A stretch of DNA of 63,989 nucleotides from an uncultured Pedosphaera sp. (GTDB taxonomy: Bacteria; Verrucomicrobiota; Verrucomicrobiia; Limisphaerales; Pedosphaeraceae). Position numbers and translations under genes: made by a program. The stretch lies in contig CAIXFN010000096.1 in assembly GCA_903918755.1 (NCBI GenBank), positions 1-63,989 of the forward strand, read 5' to 3'. The notes beneath the pieces were generated by a model. It searched no databases. It saw only the letters and a list, made by a program, of their open reading frames with translations, and was not told the DNA's origin. Shown in pieces: positions 1 through 8,165 of the stretch (the stretch's first letter is position 1; every line of letters begins with the position of its first letter).

Positions 1-64
1 CGGACTGCCTTTGCCAGGTCCGGCGGCGGAGCTTACCCTCGAACAGGAGAAAGAACGCGCGGCT

Positions 65-1969
65 ATGCGAGAGCCAGCGTCCGTTAAAAAAGGAAACTCG
101 CACCTGAACCAGAAATCCAGACCACCATGCGGAATCGCTGGGGCCGGGGCGGTTTGCTGGACGGGGGGATTGCTTTTGGGGGCGTTGACGGGATGCACCA
201 CGTATGTGGAATCGCGGCCGCCAGCGCAAGTTTACTATCCGCCGGTGGTGGCGGCACCCGCGCCGGCAGTGGTCCTACCGCCGCCCCCCCCACCGCCGGT
301 GGCAGTTGCGGTCCCGGTTCCGGTCGCGGTTCCGCCGCCGCCCCCCCCACCGGGGCCAGGGGGGGATTGGGAGATTCATCAGGAGCGTGATTTTTATGAG
401 CCCCTCAGCCCGTACGGGCACTGGGTGGTGGTAGGGGATCTGGGGCGTTGCTGGGTGCCGGATCAGGTGGAGCGGGACTGGCGCCCCTACACCAACGGGC
501 ACTGGCGCCGGACGGAAGCGGGCTGGTATTGGGTGAGCGAAGAGCCCTGGGGCTGGGCCACGTATCATTACGGCCGATGGGATTGGCGGCCGGAAACGGG
601 GTGGTTTTGGCTACCGCAAACCCAGTGGGCGCCCGCGTGGGTGGAATTTCACGAAGGGGGCGGCTATACGGGCTGGGCGCCCTTGCCCCCCGCGGCCCGC
701 CTGCGGGGCGACCGGATGGAAGCGCCCGCGCGAACGGACCGGGAGCGGAACCGGGGATTGGTCCTGGTGGAGCAGCGCCGTTTCCTGGAGCCGGTGCGAC
801 CGACAACGGTGGTGGTAAACAACACCACCATCATCAACCAGACGGTCAACATTACGAGCGTCAAGATGGTTAATAATGCGGTGATCAACGAGGGGCCCCG
901 GGTGACTGTCATTGAGCAGGCGAGTGGACGGAAAGTGGAGGCCGCACCGGCGCGCGAATTGCGGCACCAAATGGAAGGGTCTGCCCGAGAGGCACAGGCG
1001 AGGCGAGCAACGCCGTCGGGCGGACGTCCGGTGGTCGCGAACCCAGGGGCGGCGACCCGATCCGAGACTCCGCCCGGCGAAGCGGAGCGCCGGGCCGCCG
1101 AGGGGCAAAAAGCAGCCCGGGAAAATGAGGCGCGGCAGGCCCGGGAGGAGGCGGCCAAGACGCAAGCCCAGGCCGAGGCGCTCCGCCAAAGCCGGGCAGC
1201 GGAGGCCCAAGCGGCCACCGTGGAGGCGCAGCGACGGGCGAACGCCATTGCCGCCCAGATGGAAGCCCAACGCCGAAGCGCGGTGACGAATGTCCCAACC
1301 CCAAGCCAGGCACAAACCGAGGCTCAGCGCCAGGCCCGCCAGGCGGAAGCGCGCGCAGCCCAAGCCGAAGCGCAGCGCCGAAGTAATGCGGTGAATGCGC
1401 CGGGGCCGGTCCCGCGTCGGCCGGCGATAACGAATGCCCCGGCGCCAATAGTCACGCCACCGGCGAATGCCAACCCTAACGCCAATGCCGCGCAGGCCGA
1501 AGCCCGAGCGGCCCAGGCCGAGGCGCAGCGCCGCAGCAATGCCGTGAATGCTCCGGGACCAGTCCCCCGGCGTCCGGCAGTGACCAATACCCCGGTGCCG
1601 GCGGCAACGCCGACGCGAACCAACAATGTCCGGAGCGTACCGCCGGAGGCGCCCGGGCACAGTCTGATTAGCAACGCTCCGCCGGTCCACCTCAGTCTCC
1701 CACCGCAAACCAATCAAGGACAGACGCCCCCGGCGATCGGAAATACGAGGCCGGTCCGCGATGAGCCCGTGGCCGCAGCCGTGGACCGGATCAAGGCGGC
1801 AATGGCAGCCGATCCCCAGCTAAAAAGAGTACAGGTTCTCCAAACGAACGGGATGATCCACCTGCAGGGCGTGGTTGCCTCCGGCGCTCAAAAGAACCGG
1901 GCCGAAGGCCTGGCCCGACAACTGGTGGGCGGCCACCCGGTGCAGAATGACCTGAAAGTGGGGCCGTGA
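65..1969 (+). CDS. DUF6600-type (YXWGXW) lipoprotein-like protein with C-terminal BON domain
   Basis: Probable envelope protein of unknown function. From the ATG at 65 (aggaga lies 13 bases upstream) there are 634 residues; the frame is open to a TTG at 11. A hydrophobic stretch ends in LTGC (Cys44), a lipobox, so it is probably lipid-anchored, although the basic leader before it is long. Then come two poly-proline runs, a Trp/Tyr/Gly-rich block (GHWVVV, WGWATYHYGRW, WFWLP) typical of YXWGXW proteins, a long Ala/Gln/Arg/Glu region likely to form coiled coil, and about 65 C-terminal residues (from AAAVDRIKAAM to LKVGP) that read as a BON domain, a module found in envelope-associated proteins. 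A 51-codon segment in the coiled region is duplicated. The lipobox and BON calls are good; the role is unknown. Confidence 0.75.
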   Translation: MREPASVKKGNSHLNQKSRPPCGIAGAGAVCWTGGLLLGALTGCTTYVESRPPAQVYYPPVVAAPAPAVVLPPPPPPPVAVAVPVPVAVPPPPPPPGPGGDWEIHQERDFYEPLSPYGHWVVVGDLGRCWVPDQVERDWRPYTNGHWRRTEAGWYWVSEEPWGWATYHYGRWDWRPETGWFWLPQTQWAPAWVEFHEGGGYTGWAPLPPAARLRGDRMEAPARTDRERNRGLVLVEQRRFLEPVRPTTVVVNNTTIINQTVNITSVKMVNNAVINEGPRVTVIEQASGRKVEAAPARELRHQMEGSAREAQARRATPSGGRPVVANPGAATRSETPPGEAERRAAEGQKAARENEARQAREEAAKTQAQAEALRQSRAAEAQAATVEAQRRANAIAAQMEAQRRSAVTNVPTPSQAQTEAQRQARQAEARAAQAEAQRRSNAVNAPGPVPRRPAITNAPAPIVTPPANANPNANAAQAEARAAQAEAQRRSNAVNAPGPVPRRPAVTNTPVPAATPTRTNNVRSVPPEAPGHSLISNAPPVHLSLPPQTNQGQTPPAIGNTRPVRDEPVAAAVDRIKAAMAADPQLKRVQVLQTNGMIHLQGVVASGAQKNRAEGLARQLVGGHPVQNDLKVGP

Positions 1970-1980
1970 AAGGGCGCTGA

Positions 1981-3126
1981 TTAGGTATGAGCGGATCGGG
2001 GCGTGAACTGGAGCGTCAAGGATTCGTAGCCCATGGTGCGCTGGTAACTCTGCTCGCGCTCGACCCGTTCCTCGGCGTGCAGGAGGGTGAGGCGGTCCAC
2101 GCGTTCGGTGCATTGCTGCAGCAAGGTGCGGAGAATGAGCCGGGCGTGGGCAGCGCCGAGGCAAAGGTGGGCGCCGAAGCCAAAGGCCAGGTGGGGATTG
2201 GGTTTGCGATCCAGGCGCACCTCCGTGGGAGCTTCGAAGACCGTTTCGTCCTGATTGGCCGAGGCCCAGCAGAGCGACACGCGGCCAGCCGGTTGGACCG
2301 GGATGCCGTGGACTTCCGTCGCGACCGGACAAACCCGGCCGATATGAGTGAGCGGGGAGATGGAGCGGAAAAACTCTTCGCCAGCATGCACGATGCGGGC
2401 GGGATCGGCGCGGAGATATTCCAACGCTTCGGGGTGATTTGCGAGGTAAGCCAGTGAACCGGAGATGGTGTGGATGATGGTATCCCGGCCGCCGGCGAAG
2501 GTCAGGTTGGCAAAACCCAGCATTTCGTCCCGAGTCAAGGGACGACCCCGGAAGCTGGCCCGGGTGAGGGCGCTGAAAAAGTCCTCGCCCGGATTGGCCA
2601 GGGCGCGATCGATTTGGGAAAGGATATAATTTTCCAGGGCCTGGCCTTTCTTCTCCCCGGCTTCGCCGTCATGGAAAACGTGGATGCCCCAACCAATCCA
2701 GATTTCGGCTTCGGCCAACGGCATGTTCAGGAGAAAAGTCAGGGCACGGGACTGAATGGGGAGGGCGAATTCGCGCACCACTTCAATACTCCCGCGGGCA
2801 ATGGCGGTGTCCAGCATGCCCGCGATGAGTTTCTCCATGGCGGCGACGACTTCGGGTTCCTTGGCGCGGCGGAAAAAGGGTTCGACAATGGCGCGGAAAT
2901 CCGTGTGGTCGGGTGGGTTCGTCTCGATGGGCAGTTGGCGGACGGAGCGCATGGCCTGCTCGGAAGGAATCGGCACGCGAAAGGGGGCGTCGGAACTGAA
3001 GGTACGCCAGTCTTTGGCCGCCTGGCGCACGTCTTCGTGGCGGAGAATCATGGGCACGCGCTCGCCCTGGAACACGGCGGGAAGAACCCCGTCCTTCTGG
3101 CGCGCGGGCAAAAAGGGATCGGACAT
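1981..3126 (-). CDS. cytochrome P450
   Basis: Bacterial soluble-type P450, 381 residues, a normal length for the family. Visible motifs: the I-helix oxygen-binding segment AGGRDT (residues 211-216), the K-helix ExxR as EFFR (251-254), and the heme-ligand loop FGFGAHLCLG with the proximal cysteine at Cys322. No signal peptide or membrane anchor, so cytoplasmic. It should hydroxylate or otherwise oxidise a small lipophilic substrate using electrons from a ferredoxin, but no ferredoxin or ferredoxin reductase gene lies nearby and the neighbours give no hint of substrate. Its stop lies 12 bases from that of the convergent upstream gene. Confidence 0.93.
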   Translation of the reverse strand: MSDPFLPARQKDGVLPAVFQGERVPMILRHEDVRQAAKDWRTFSSDAPFRVPIPSEQAMRSVRQLPIETNPPDHTDFRAIVEPFFRRAKEPEVVAAMEKLIAGMLDTAIARGSIEVVREFALPIQSRALTFLLNMPLAEAEIWIGWGIHVFHDGEAGEKKGQALENYILSQIDRALANPGEDFFSALTRASFRGRPLTRDEMLGFANLTFAGGRDTIIHTISGSLAYLANHPEALEYLRADPARIVHAGEEFFRSISPLTHIGRVCPVATEVHGIPVQPAGRVSLCWASANQDETVFEAPTEVRLDRKPNPHLAFGFGAHLCLGAAHARLILRTLLQQCTERVDRLTLLHAEERVEREQSYQRTMGYESLTLQFTPRSAHT

Positions 3127-3188
3127 AGTGGAAAAATTCTAACGCGACCGCGGAGCGGTGTCAGTTAAGAAAGGGTGTAAAGCGCGGG

Positions 3189-5369
3189 TCAAAAGCGGAT
3201 GGCGAGATCCCGACGGCGGGCTTCGTTGGGGGCGTGAATCCACAACAGTTTTTCCGCTTCAGAGTATTCGAACTCCGAGAGCGGCTGGCCGTCCAGGGTG
3301 ATGGTTTGTGGCCGGGTCGCCGCACGGAGCAAGAGCAATCCCGGAGTGTGGCCCACGCCTTCCCAGGCGAAGGAGAGGGAATGGGCGTCCCCCGCAACGG
3401 GCAGGACCTGGCCGGCGCAGGCGAGCAGCGCGGGTGAATTGGTGGCGGGGGTAGCCAGGTCGAGCAGGAAATGGCGGGAACCGGGGGAAAGGGTGAGGCG
3501 GTTTTGGACGCGCAGGGTGGGGTCGAAGAGATTGATAAAGCGGCCGGTCAACTCCCGGGGGGCGCCGGGGACAGATTCATCCAACCCGGCGGCGACGAGG
3601 TAGGGACCACGCCGCAGCAACAAATAATTGGTCTCGCGCCATTGCATACCCGCGCGTTCGGCGGCGGGGCGGGCGGCCCCGATCAGGAGCGCGTCCCCGC
3701 GGGGGCGGCCGGCCAGTTGCGCGGGATTTTCGCGGAGCCAGACGACCGCGCCGCGACCGACCGGGAAAGTTTCCCCGGTGGCGGCGGAATTGGTGGCACC
3801 CGGGTGGATGCCGAGTTGGGCGAAGAGATCTTCCCGTGGGGTGGTAAAATGCCGATCTCCGGTATTCCACCATTCGCGGACCTGATTGAAGGGGTCCGTG
3901 TCATCATCACAAACCAGGAGGACCCCGCCCCGGCGAACCCAATCCACGAGCGGAGGATGAACCTCCGGCGTCAGGGGCTTCTGACCGTGGTAACTGAGGG
4001 CGAGCAGGCGGAAATCGTCGAGGTAATGGGGGATGGTGAGATTTTCCAACTGCACCGGGTTGACGGGCATGCCCCGTTTCAGGAAGGGTAGGGCAAGGCC
4101 GTAAACATGGCCGAGGTGTGAATCGGAACCCCGGGGTTCGCCGCGCTGGAACATCAGCGAATCACTGACGAGGACGCCGATGCCAGTGGTGCCGCAATCC
4201 CATTCCACGCGGGGTTGCTGCAATTCATTCAAGGCGCGCATGACGACCTGCAATTCGGTGGCGTAGGGCGGAGGGATGGGGCGGGCGTCAGCGGACCGGG
4301 CCGGGTAACGACCGCCGAAGACGCGTTCCGGCCAGGGCGCGACCTCGAATTGCGAGACCGCCGGTTGGAAGAGGGAGGCCACGAGGGTGGATTCCCAATT
4401 GGCGCGGTAATCCTCCCAGGTGTGGCGGGGATTGTCCTCGATGGGATCGTTGAGATACCAGACGCGGCGGCCGGTGGCGCGGACCAGATTCTGCATGGCG
4501 CCATATTCCAGAAATGCGGTTTCAAACGTCCGCTCCCGCAATTGGCCTTGGTACACGTTGGGAGTGCGGGAGGTGCCGGTCCAGACCTGAGCGATGTAAC
4601 CATCGCAGCCGCGGAGGCGGGCGAGGCTGGATTCCGGGCTGACGATGCGCCAGTGGGCGTAATTGAGCAGGCTATGCGTGGGGACGTAGCAGCGCACCTG
4701 CCGGCCAGACCGCTGGTTGTAGTCCTGCACGTAATCAAACACCTGCTGCAAGGCGCGGCGGTAGAGGAAGTATTTGAGCTGGGAAGCACGCCATTGGGCA
4801 TCGGGGGAGGTGTGGGGAGCCTGCCAGGGCTCGTGGAAATAGTTTTGCCACTCGCGCTTGAAACCCTCCTCATAACCATCTTCCACCCAGAATTCGGGCT
4901 CTTCGAGGTGGATGGCCTCGGCCCCGGCGTCGAGGGCGCGCTGCACGCCCACGCAGAGGAACTTGCCGTAGTTGGTGCCGGGACACATGTAAAAGATGTC
5001 CGTGGAATCGCCGTGAGCATGCGGCCGGCCGGAGCGGTTCATTTGCGCCTCATCCGCGTGGCTGGTACCGTCAAAGCGGCCCGAGACATATTCCTGGTAT
5101 TGGCCCCAGGCGACGCCGGTCATGACGTGGATCCGGTAACCCCGGTCGCGCCAGGATTGGATGCGGGCGGGCAGGCCACGGTCGATGCCGTAACAAATGG
5201 CGACATCGGACCGGAGGTCACCGTTGGGGCTGAAGGACTGGCCCGTCTGGAAGCACGTGCGTTCGAGGGCCTGATGGGGATCGGCGGGGAAGGGCGGCGG
5301 GGGGTCCGCCGCCAGAAGTGCAAGAGTGAGCGAGGTGAAAAGCAGACCGCCACAAAGGAACCGGAGCAT
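3189..5369 (-). CDS. large secreted protein with glycoside-hydrolase-like (TIM-barrel) region, function unknown
   Basis: 726 residues starting with a clear signal peptide (MLRFLCGGLLFTSLTLALLA then AADPP), so exported. The N-terminal 400 residues have the pattern of a (beta/alpha)8 barrel: segments such as YRIHVMTGVAWGQYQ, AEAIHLEEPEFW (two adjacent acidic residues at a strand end, as in retaining glycosidases), VRCYVPTHSLLN and VWYLNDPIEDN. A middle region (around GVLLVCDDDTDPFN) resembles the class I glutamine-amidotransferase-like fold often found in beta-galactosidase-type proteins. The C-terminal part looks beta-rich. I do not recognise a named family. Role in polysaccharide breakdown is an inference from fold pattern and export. 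Transcribed apart from the neighbouring P450 and permease genes. Confidence 0.7.
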   Translation of the reverse strand: MLRFLCGGLLFTSLTLALLAADPPPPFPADPHQALERTCFQTGQSFSPNGDLRSDVAICYGIDRGLPARIQSWRDRGYRIHVMTGVAWGQYQEYVSGRFDGTSHADEAQMNRSGRPHAHGDSTDIFYMCPGTNYGKFLCVGVQRALDAGAEAIHLEEPEFWVEDGYEEGFKREWQNYFHEPWQAPHTSPDAQWRASQLKYFLYRRALQQVFDYVQDYNQRSGRQVRCYVPTHSLLNYAHWRIVSPESSLARLRGCDGYIAQVWTGTSRTPNVYQGQLRERTFETAFLEYGAMQNLVRATGRRVWYLNDPIEDNPRHTWEDYRANWESTLVASLFQPAVSQFEVAPWPERVFGGRYPARSADARPIPPPYATELQVVMRALNELQQPRVEWDCGTTGIGVLVSDSLMFQRGEPRGSDSHLGHVYGLALPFLKRGMPVNPVQLENLTIPHYLDDFRLLALSYHGQKPLTPEVHPPLVDWVRRGGVLLVCDDDTDPFNQVREWWNTGDRHFTTPREDLFAQLGIHPGATNSAATGETFPVGRGAVVWLRENPAQLAGRPRGDALLIGAARPAAERAGMQWRETNYLLLRRGPYLVAAGLDESVPGAPRELTGRFINLFDPTLRVQNRLTLSPGSRHFLLDLATPATNSPALLACAGQVLPVAGDAHSLSFAWEGVGHTPGLLLLRAATRPQTITLDGQPLSEFEYSEAEKLLWIHAPNEARRRDLAIRF

Positions 5370-5410
5370 GCAAATCTGTTACCCGAAGTGCCGCCGCCTG
5401 ACAAGCAGAG

Positions 5411-6901
5411 TCAATCGGGCGGAGGGGCTGCGGTGAGAAATTCCTCACGAATTTCCCGGGGGCCGAACGGCCAGCTTTTTTCCGCGCGCGCCCAAAAGAG
5501 AAAGGCGCTGACTCCCAAAGCGAGCCAGGCCAGCGCCACCAGAACCAGGTTGATCCGGACGGGCCCGAGGTCGAGGTGCTGATCGGCGGTGGCGGAGAAA
5601 ACGTAGAGCCAGCCGACCGCGGCCACGACGGCGGGCAGGGGATAGGCCCACATCCGGTAGGGCCGGCGGAGTCCGGGTTGACGGCGACGCAAGACGACCA
5701 GCGCGGCGATCTGGGCAAGACATTGCACCAGGACCATCACGGCAGTGAGCATGGCGATCACCTGATCCAGCGGAAAGAGCGAACCCACCAGTGTGATGGC
5801 GCAGAGCACAATCACGGCAACATGCGGGAAGTTTCGGGTGGGATGGAGGCGACCGAACACCGGAAGAAACATCCGGTCGCGGGCGGCGTTGAAGGGCACG
5901 CGGGAGCCGCCGAGCAATCCGGTGAAGATCGAAGCGAAAGCGGTTACGACGATCAGGCCGGTGAAGATTTGGGCGGCGAATTTGCCCCAGGTTTTTTCGA
6001 GGACCGCGGAACCGATGGAAGTGGAAGCGGCCACATCCCGCCACGGCAGGACCCCGAGCACGCCCGCCTGCAGCAACAGGTAAAGAATCATCATTCCGAG
6101 GATGGAAAAAATGATGGAGCGCGGCAGAGTGCGGCCGGGTTGCCGGAGTTCCGCGCCCATATAGGCCGAGGTGTTGTAGCCGTTGTAGTCGTAAATGGCG
6201 ATGATCAGTCCGGAGCCCAGGCCGGTGAAGAACGAGGGTTGGACCCCGGTGGCGGGCGGGTTGGAGCCCGGGATCACACCCAAGGGCCCGCCATGAAGGG
6301 AGAACGCCCACGGGGGCAGGGCCGTGGCGAGGTGGGGATCAAAATGCGTGAGGCAGGCGACGATGACCGCGCCCACGGTGAAGAGCATGACGAGCCAGAG
6401 CGCGGTCGTCAGGGCGCCCACCGCGGACGTATCCCGATAAAGCGCCAGGAGCACGAGGGCCATCACGAAGAGGCCGATGACGTGCGTGGTGCCATAGGTC
6501 ATGCCCGGCCAATAGTAGCCCAAATACTGCACCAGGCCGATGACCCCGGTGGCCATGGTGAGGGGGATGGTGAGCATGGCGGTCCAGATGAACAGGAAGG
6601 GCATGAGCCGGCCGGTGGTGTATTGAAAGGCTTCGCGGAGGTAAAGGTACGTGCCGCCGGCGCCGGGCATGGCCGCGCCCAATTCGGCCCAGACCAGCCC
6701 GTCCGCCATCACCAGCGCGGCGCCGAGCAGCCAGCCGAGCATGGCTTGGGGACCGCCCAGCGCGGCGACCATGAGGGGGATGGTGACGAAGGGACCGATC
6801 CCGCACATTTGGGTCATGTTTACGGCCACCGCGGGCAACAATCCGAGCGCGCGTTGAAAGTGCTCCGGCGGGGACGGCGGAGGCGTGGCGGGGGCAGTCA
6901 T
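5411..6901 (-). CDS. APC-family amino acid/polyamine permease
   Basis: Inner-membrane secondary transporter of 496 residues with about 12 hydrophobic segments. The N-terminal region NMTQMCGIGPFVTIPLM matches the first helix of APC permeases, whose broken helix (GIGPF) binds the substrate carboxylate and amine; AELGAAMPGAGGTYLYLREAF is the second conserved APC block. The ATG at 6901 is preferred over a TTG at 6946, because the family begins near this point and the extension has no helix. Substrate cannot be read from sequence; amino acids or polyamines are usual. Downstream the secreted protein gene follows on the same strand after 41 bases. Confidence 0.88.
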   Translation of the reverse strand: MTAPATPPPSPPEHFQRALGLLPAVAVNMTQMCGIGPFVTIPLMVAALGGPQAMLGWLLGAALVMADGLVWAELGAAMPGAGGTYLYLREAFQYTTGRLMPFLFIWTAMLTIPLTMATGVIGLVQYLGYYWPGMTYGTTHVIGLFVMALVLLALYRDTSAVGALTTALWLVMLFTVGAVIVACLTHFDPHLATALPPWAFSLHGGPLGVIPGSNPPATGVQPSFFTGLGSGLIIAIYDYNGYNTSAYMGAELRQPGRTLPRSIIFSILGMMILYLLLQAGVLGVLPWRDVAASTSIGSAVLEKTWGKFAAQIFTGLIVVTAFASIFTGLLGGSRVPFNAARDRMFLPVFGRLHPTRNFPHVAVIVLCAITLVGSLFPLDQVIAMLTAVMVLVQCLAQIAALVVLRRRQPGLRRPYRMWAYPLPAVVAAVGWLYVFSATADQHLDLGPVRINLVLVALAWLALGVSAFLFWARAEKSWPFGPREIREEFLTAAPPPD

Positions 6902-7386
6902 TGGCGGGAGAGAATATCCACGCCAGCCGGAAGGCGTCCAATGCAATGTCAGAGAAAGTTGGCCCGGGGGGGCGGTCCGTCAGCCCGGGAGGAGACGGTT
7001 GTACTGAGGCGGGGAGCGGCCCAAACTAATTTACTCCCCTCCTTGTGGAAATCAGAAAAACTACTATATTAAACCAAGTCAATTTCTTACCCGCAAAGCG
7101 GGACAGTCCAGGTGAAAATTATCCCCGGGTGGAAACCGGGTTGAATTAATCCAGGCACCGGTTTTTGGGCGGCGCGATTTTGACCCGAAAAGGGGATTGG
7201 GGAAGCCGGATTCGGGACCGGCGAGGACGGGGATCCACGGGAGTTGCAAAGCCGGAATTGGCATTGAGGAACTCAGCGGGAAGGCGCTGCTTAGCAAGAA
7301 GTTGGCCGATGTCACTCCGAGTCTGTGGGCAGCGTTGATAGGTTCTGCCCAACACAGGATTTAATGCGGACCGTCATTTATCAAAA
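6902..7386. other. intergenic region with putative long leader of the XRE-receiver gene
   Basis: 485 bases between two divergent genes. On the + strand TTGTGG (7043-7048) and TATATT (7065-7070), 16 bases apart, make a plausible sigma-70 promoter inside a local AT-rich patch; this would give the downstream gene a leader of about 310 bases. The leader contains short inverted repeats: CCCGC/GCGGG near 7090-7102 and GGGCAG/CTGCCC (7327-7332 with 7345-7350). I found no convincing coding frame and no known riboswitch signature in it. Confidence 0.4.
7043..7070 (+). promoter_or_regulatory. putative sigma-70 promoter for the signalling block
   Basis: TTGTGG at 7043-7048 and TATATT at 7065-7070 with 16 bases between, in an AT-rich island within GC-rich DNA, upstream of the first signalling gene. 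Only pattern evidence. Confidence 0.35.
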
Positions 7387-8103
7387 ATGAAAGAAATTGA
7401 TGCTCAAAAAGTTTTCGGGACTTCGGTCAAAGTCTCGCGAAAACTTCTGGGGATCTCACAGGAAACATTGGCAGAGCGCGCCGAGTTACACCGCACCTAC
7501 ATCTCGGATGTGGAACGGGGGGCGCGCAATCCGTCGCTGAAGACCATCATCCGGTTGGCGGACGCCTTGGAAGTGTCCATCGCGACGCTCTTTCCAGAAG
7601 CATTGAAGCATTGGAAGACCAGTGGCCCGCGCGGCGGGGAGAAGAGTGAGAGTTTTGTGGAAATTTTGTTGGTGGAGGACCAGCCGAGCGATGTGAAACT
7701 GACGCTGCACGCGTTCAAGAAGGGCAGAATTGCCAACCGGGTGCATGTGGTCACGGATGGTTGGGAGGCCCTGGACTACCTGTTTTGTCGGAAGAATTAT
7801 GCCACACGCACACCGGCGGAGCGACCGCTGGTGGTGCTGCTCGATTTAAGTTTGCCGGGCCTGAGCGGGCTGGAAGTCCTGCGGACCATCAAAGCGGACA
7901 AACGGACGGCGACTGTTCACGTCATCATTCTTTCGGGGTCCGGGGATGAGGCCAATATCGCCGAATGCCGGCGGGTGGGAGCGAGCGGTTATATCGTCAA
8001 GCCCGTAGATTGGCGGGGATTTGGCAGCGCGGTCAAAAAATTGGACCTGAACTGGGTCCTGTTAAAACCGCCGGCCGCCATCACGGAAGTGGTAGAAATT
8101 TGA
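7387..8103 (+). CDS. XRE-type HTH fused to response-regulator receiver domain
   Basis: 238 residues. Residues 8-65 form a Cro/CI (XRE) helix-turn-helix: GISQETLAERAELHRTYISD, then ERGARNPSLKTIIRLADAL. Residues 92-222 form a CheY-like receiver of the Rcp1 subclass: acidic pair Glu97-Asp98, phospho-acceptor Asp153 in LLDLSLPG, Ser183 and Lys205 in IVKPVD. The order is unusual: most response regulators carry the receiver first and a winged helix or LuxR-type output after it. It should bind DNA in a phosphorylation-dependent way. The gene opens a same-strand block of sensor kinases, and the PAS kinase starting 42-63 bases downstream is the natural partner. The coding call is strong; regulatory target unknown. 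Confidence 0.9.
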   Translation: MKEIDAQKVFGTSVKVSRKLLGISQETLAERAELHRTYISDVERGARNPSLKTIIRLADALEVSIATLFPEALKHWKTSGPRGGEKSESFVEILLVEDQPSDVKLTLHAFKKGRIANRVHVVTDGWEALDYLFCRKNYATRTPAERPLVVLLDLSLPGLSGLEVLRTIKADKRTATVHVIILSGSGDEANIAECRRVGASGYIVKPVDWRGFGSAVKKLDLNWVLLKPPAAITEVVEI

Positions 8104-8165
8104 AATCATGATGGGCCCAAAAAGATATACCTCCATCGGGTCGCATGGCGAAGGGGAGAAGGGCC

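Noticed and set aside
611-1717. 368-codon frame opposite the BON lipoprotein-like gene
   Set aside because: Arg/Leu-rich translation typical of the antisense of an Ala/Gln/Pro-rich GC-rich gene; no domain, and the sense frame has a lipobox and BON domain.
4215-7072. Two long + strand frames (4215-5582 and 5576-7072)
   Set aside because: They mirror the secreted protein and permease genes on the - strand; translations are Gly/His/Glu-rich with no motif.
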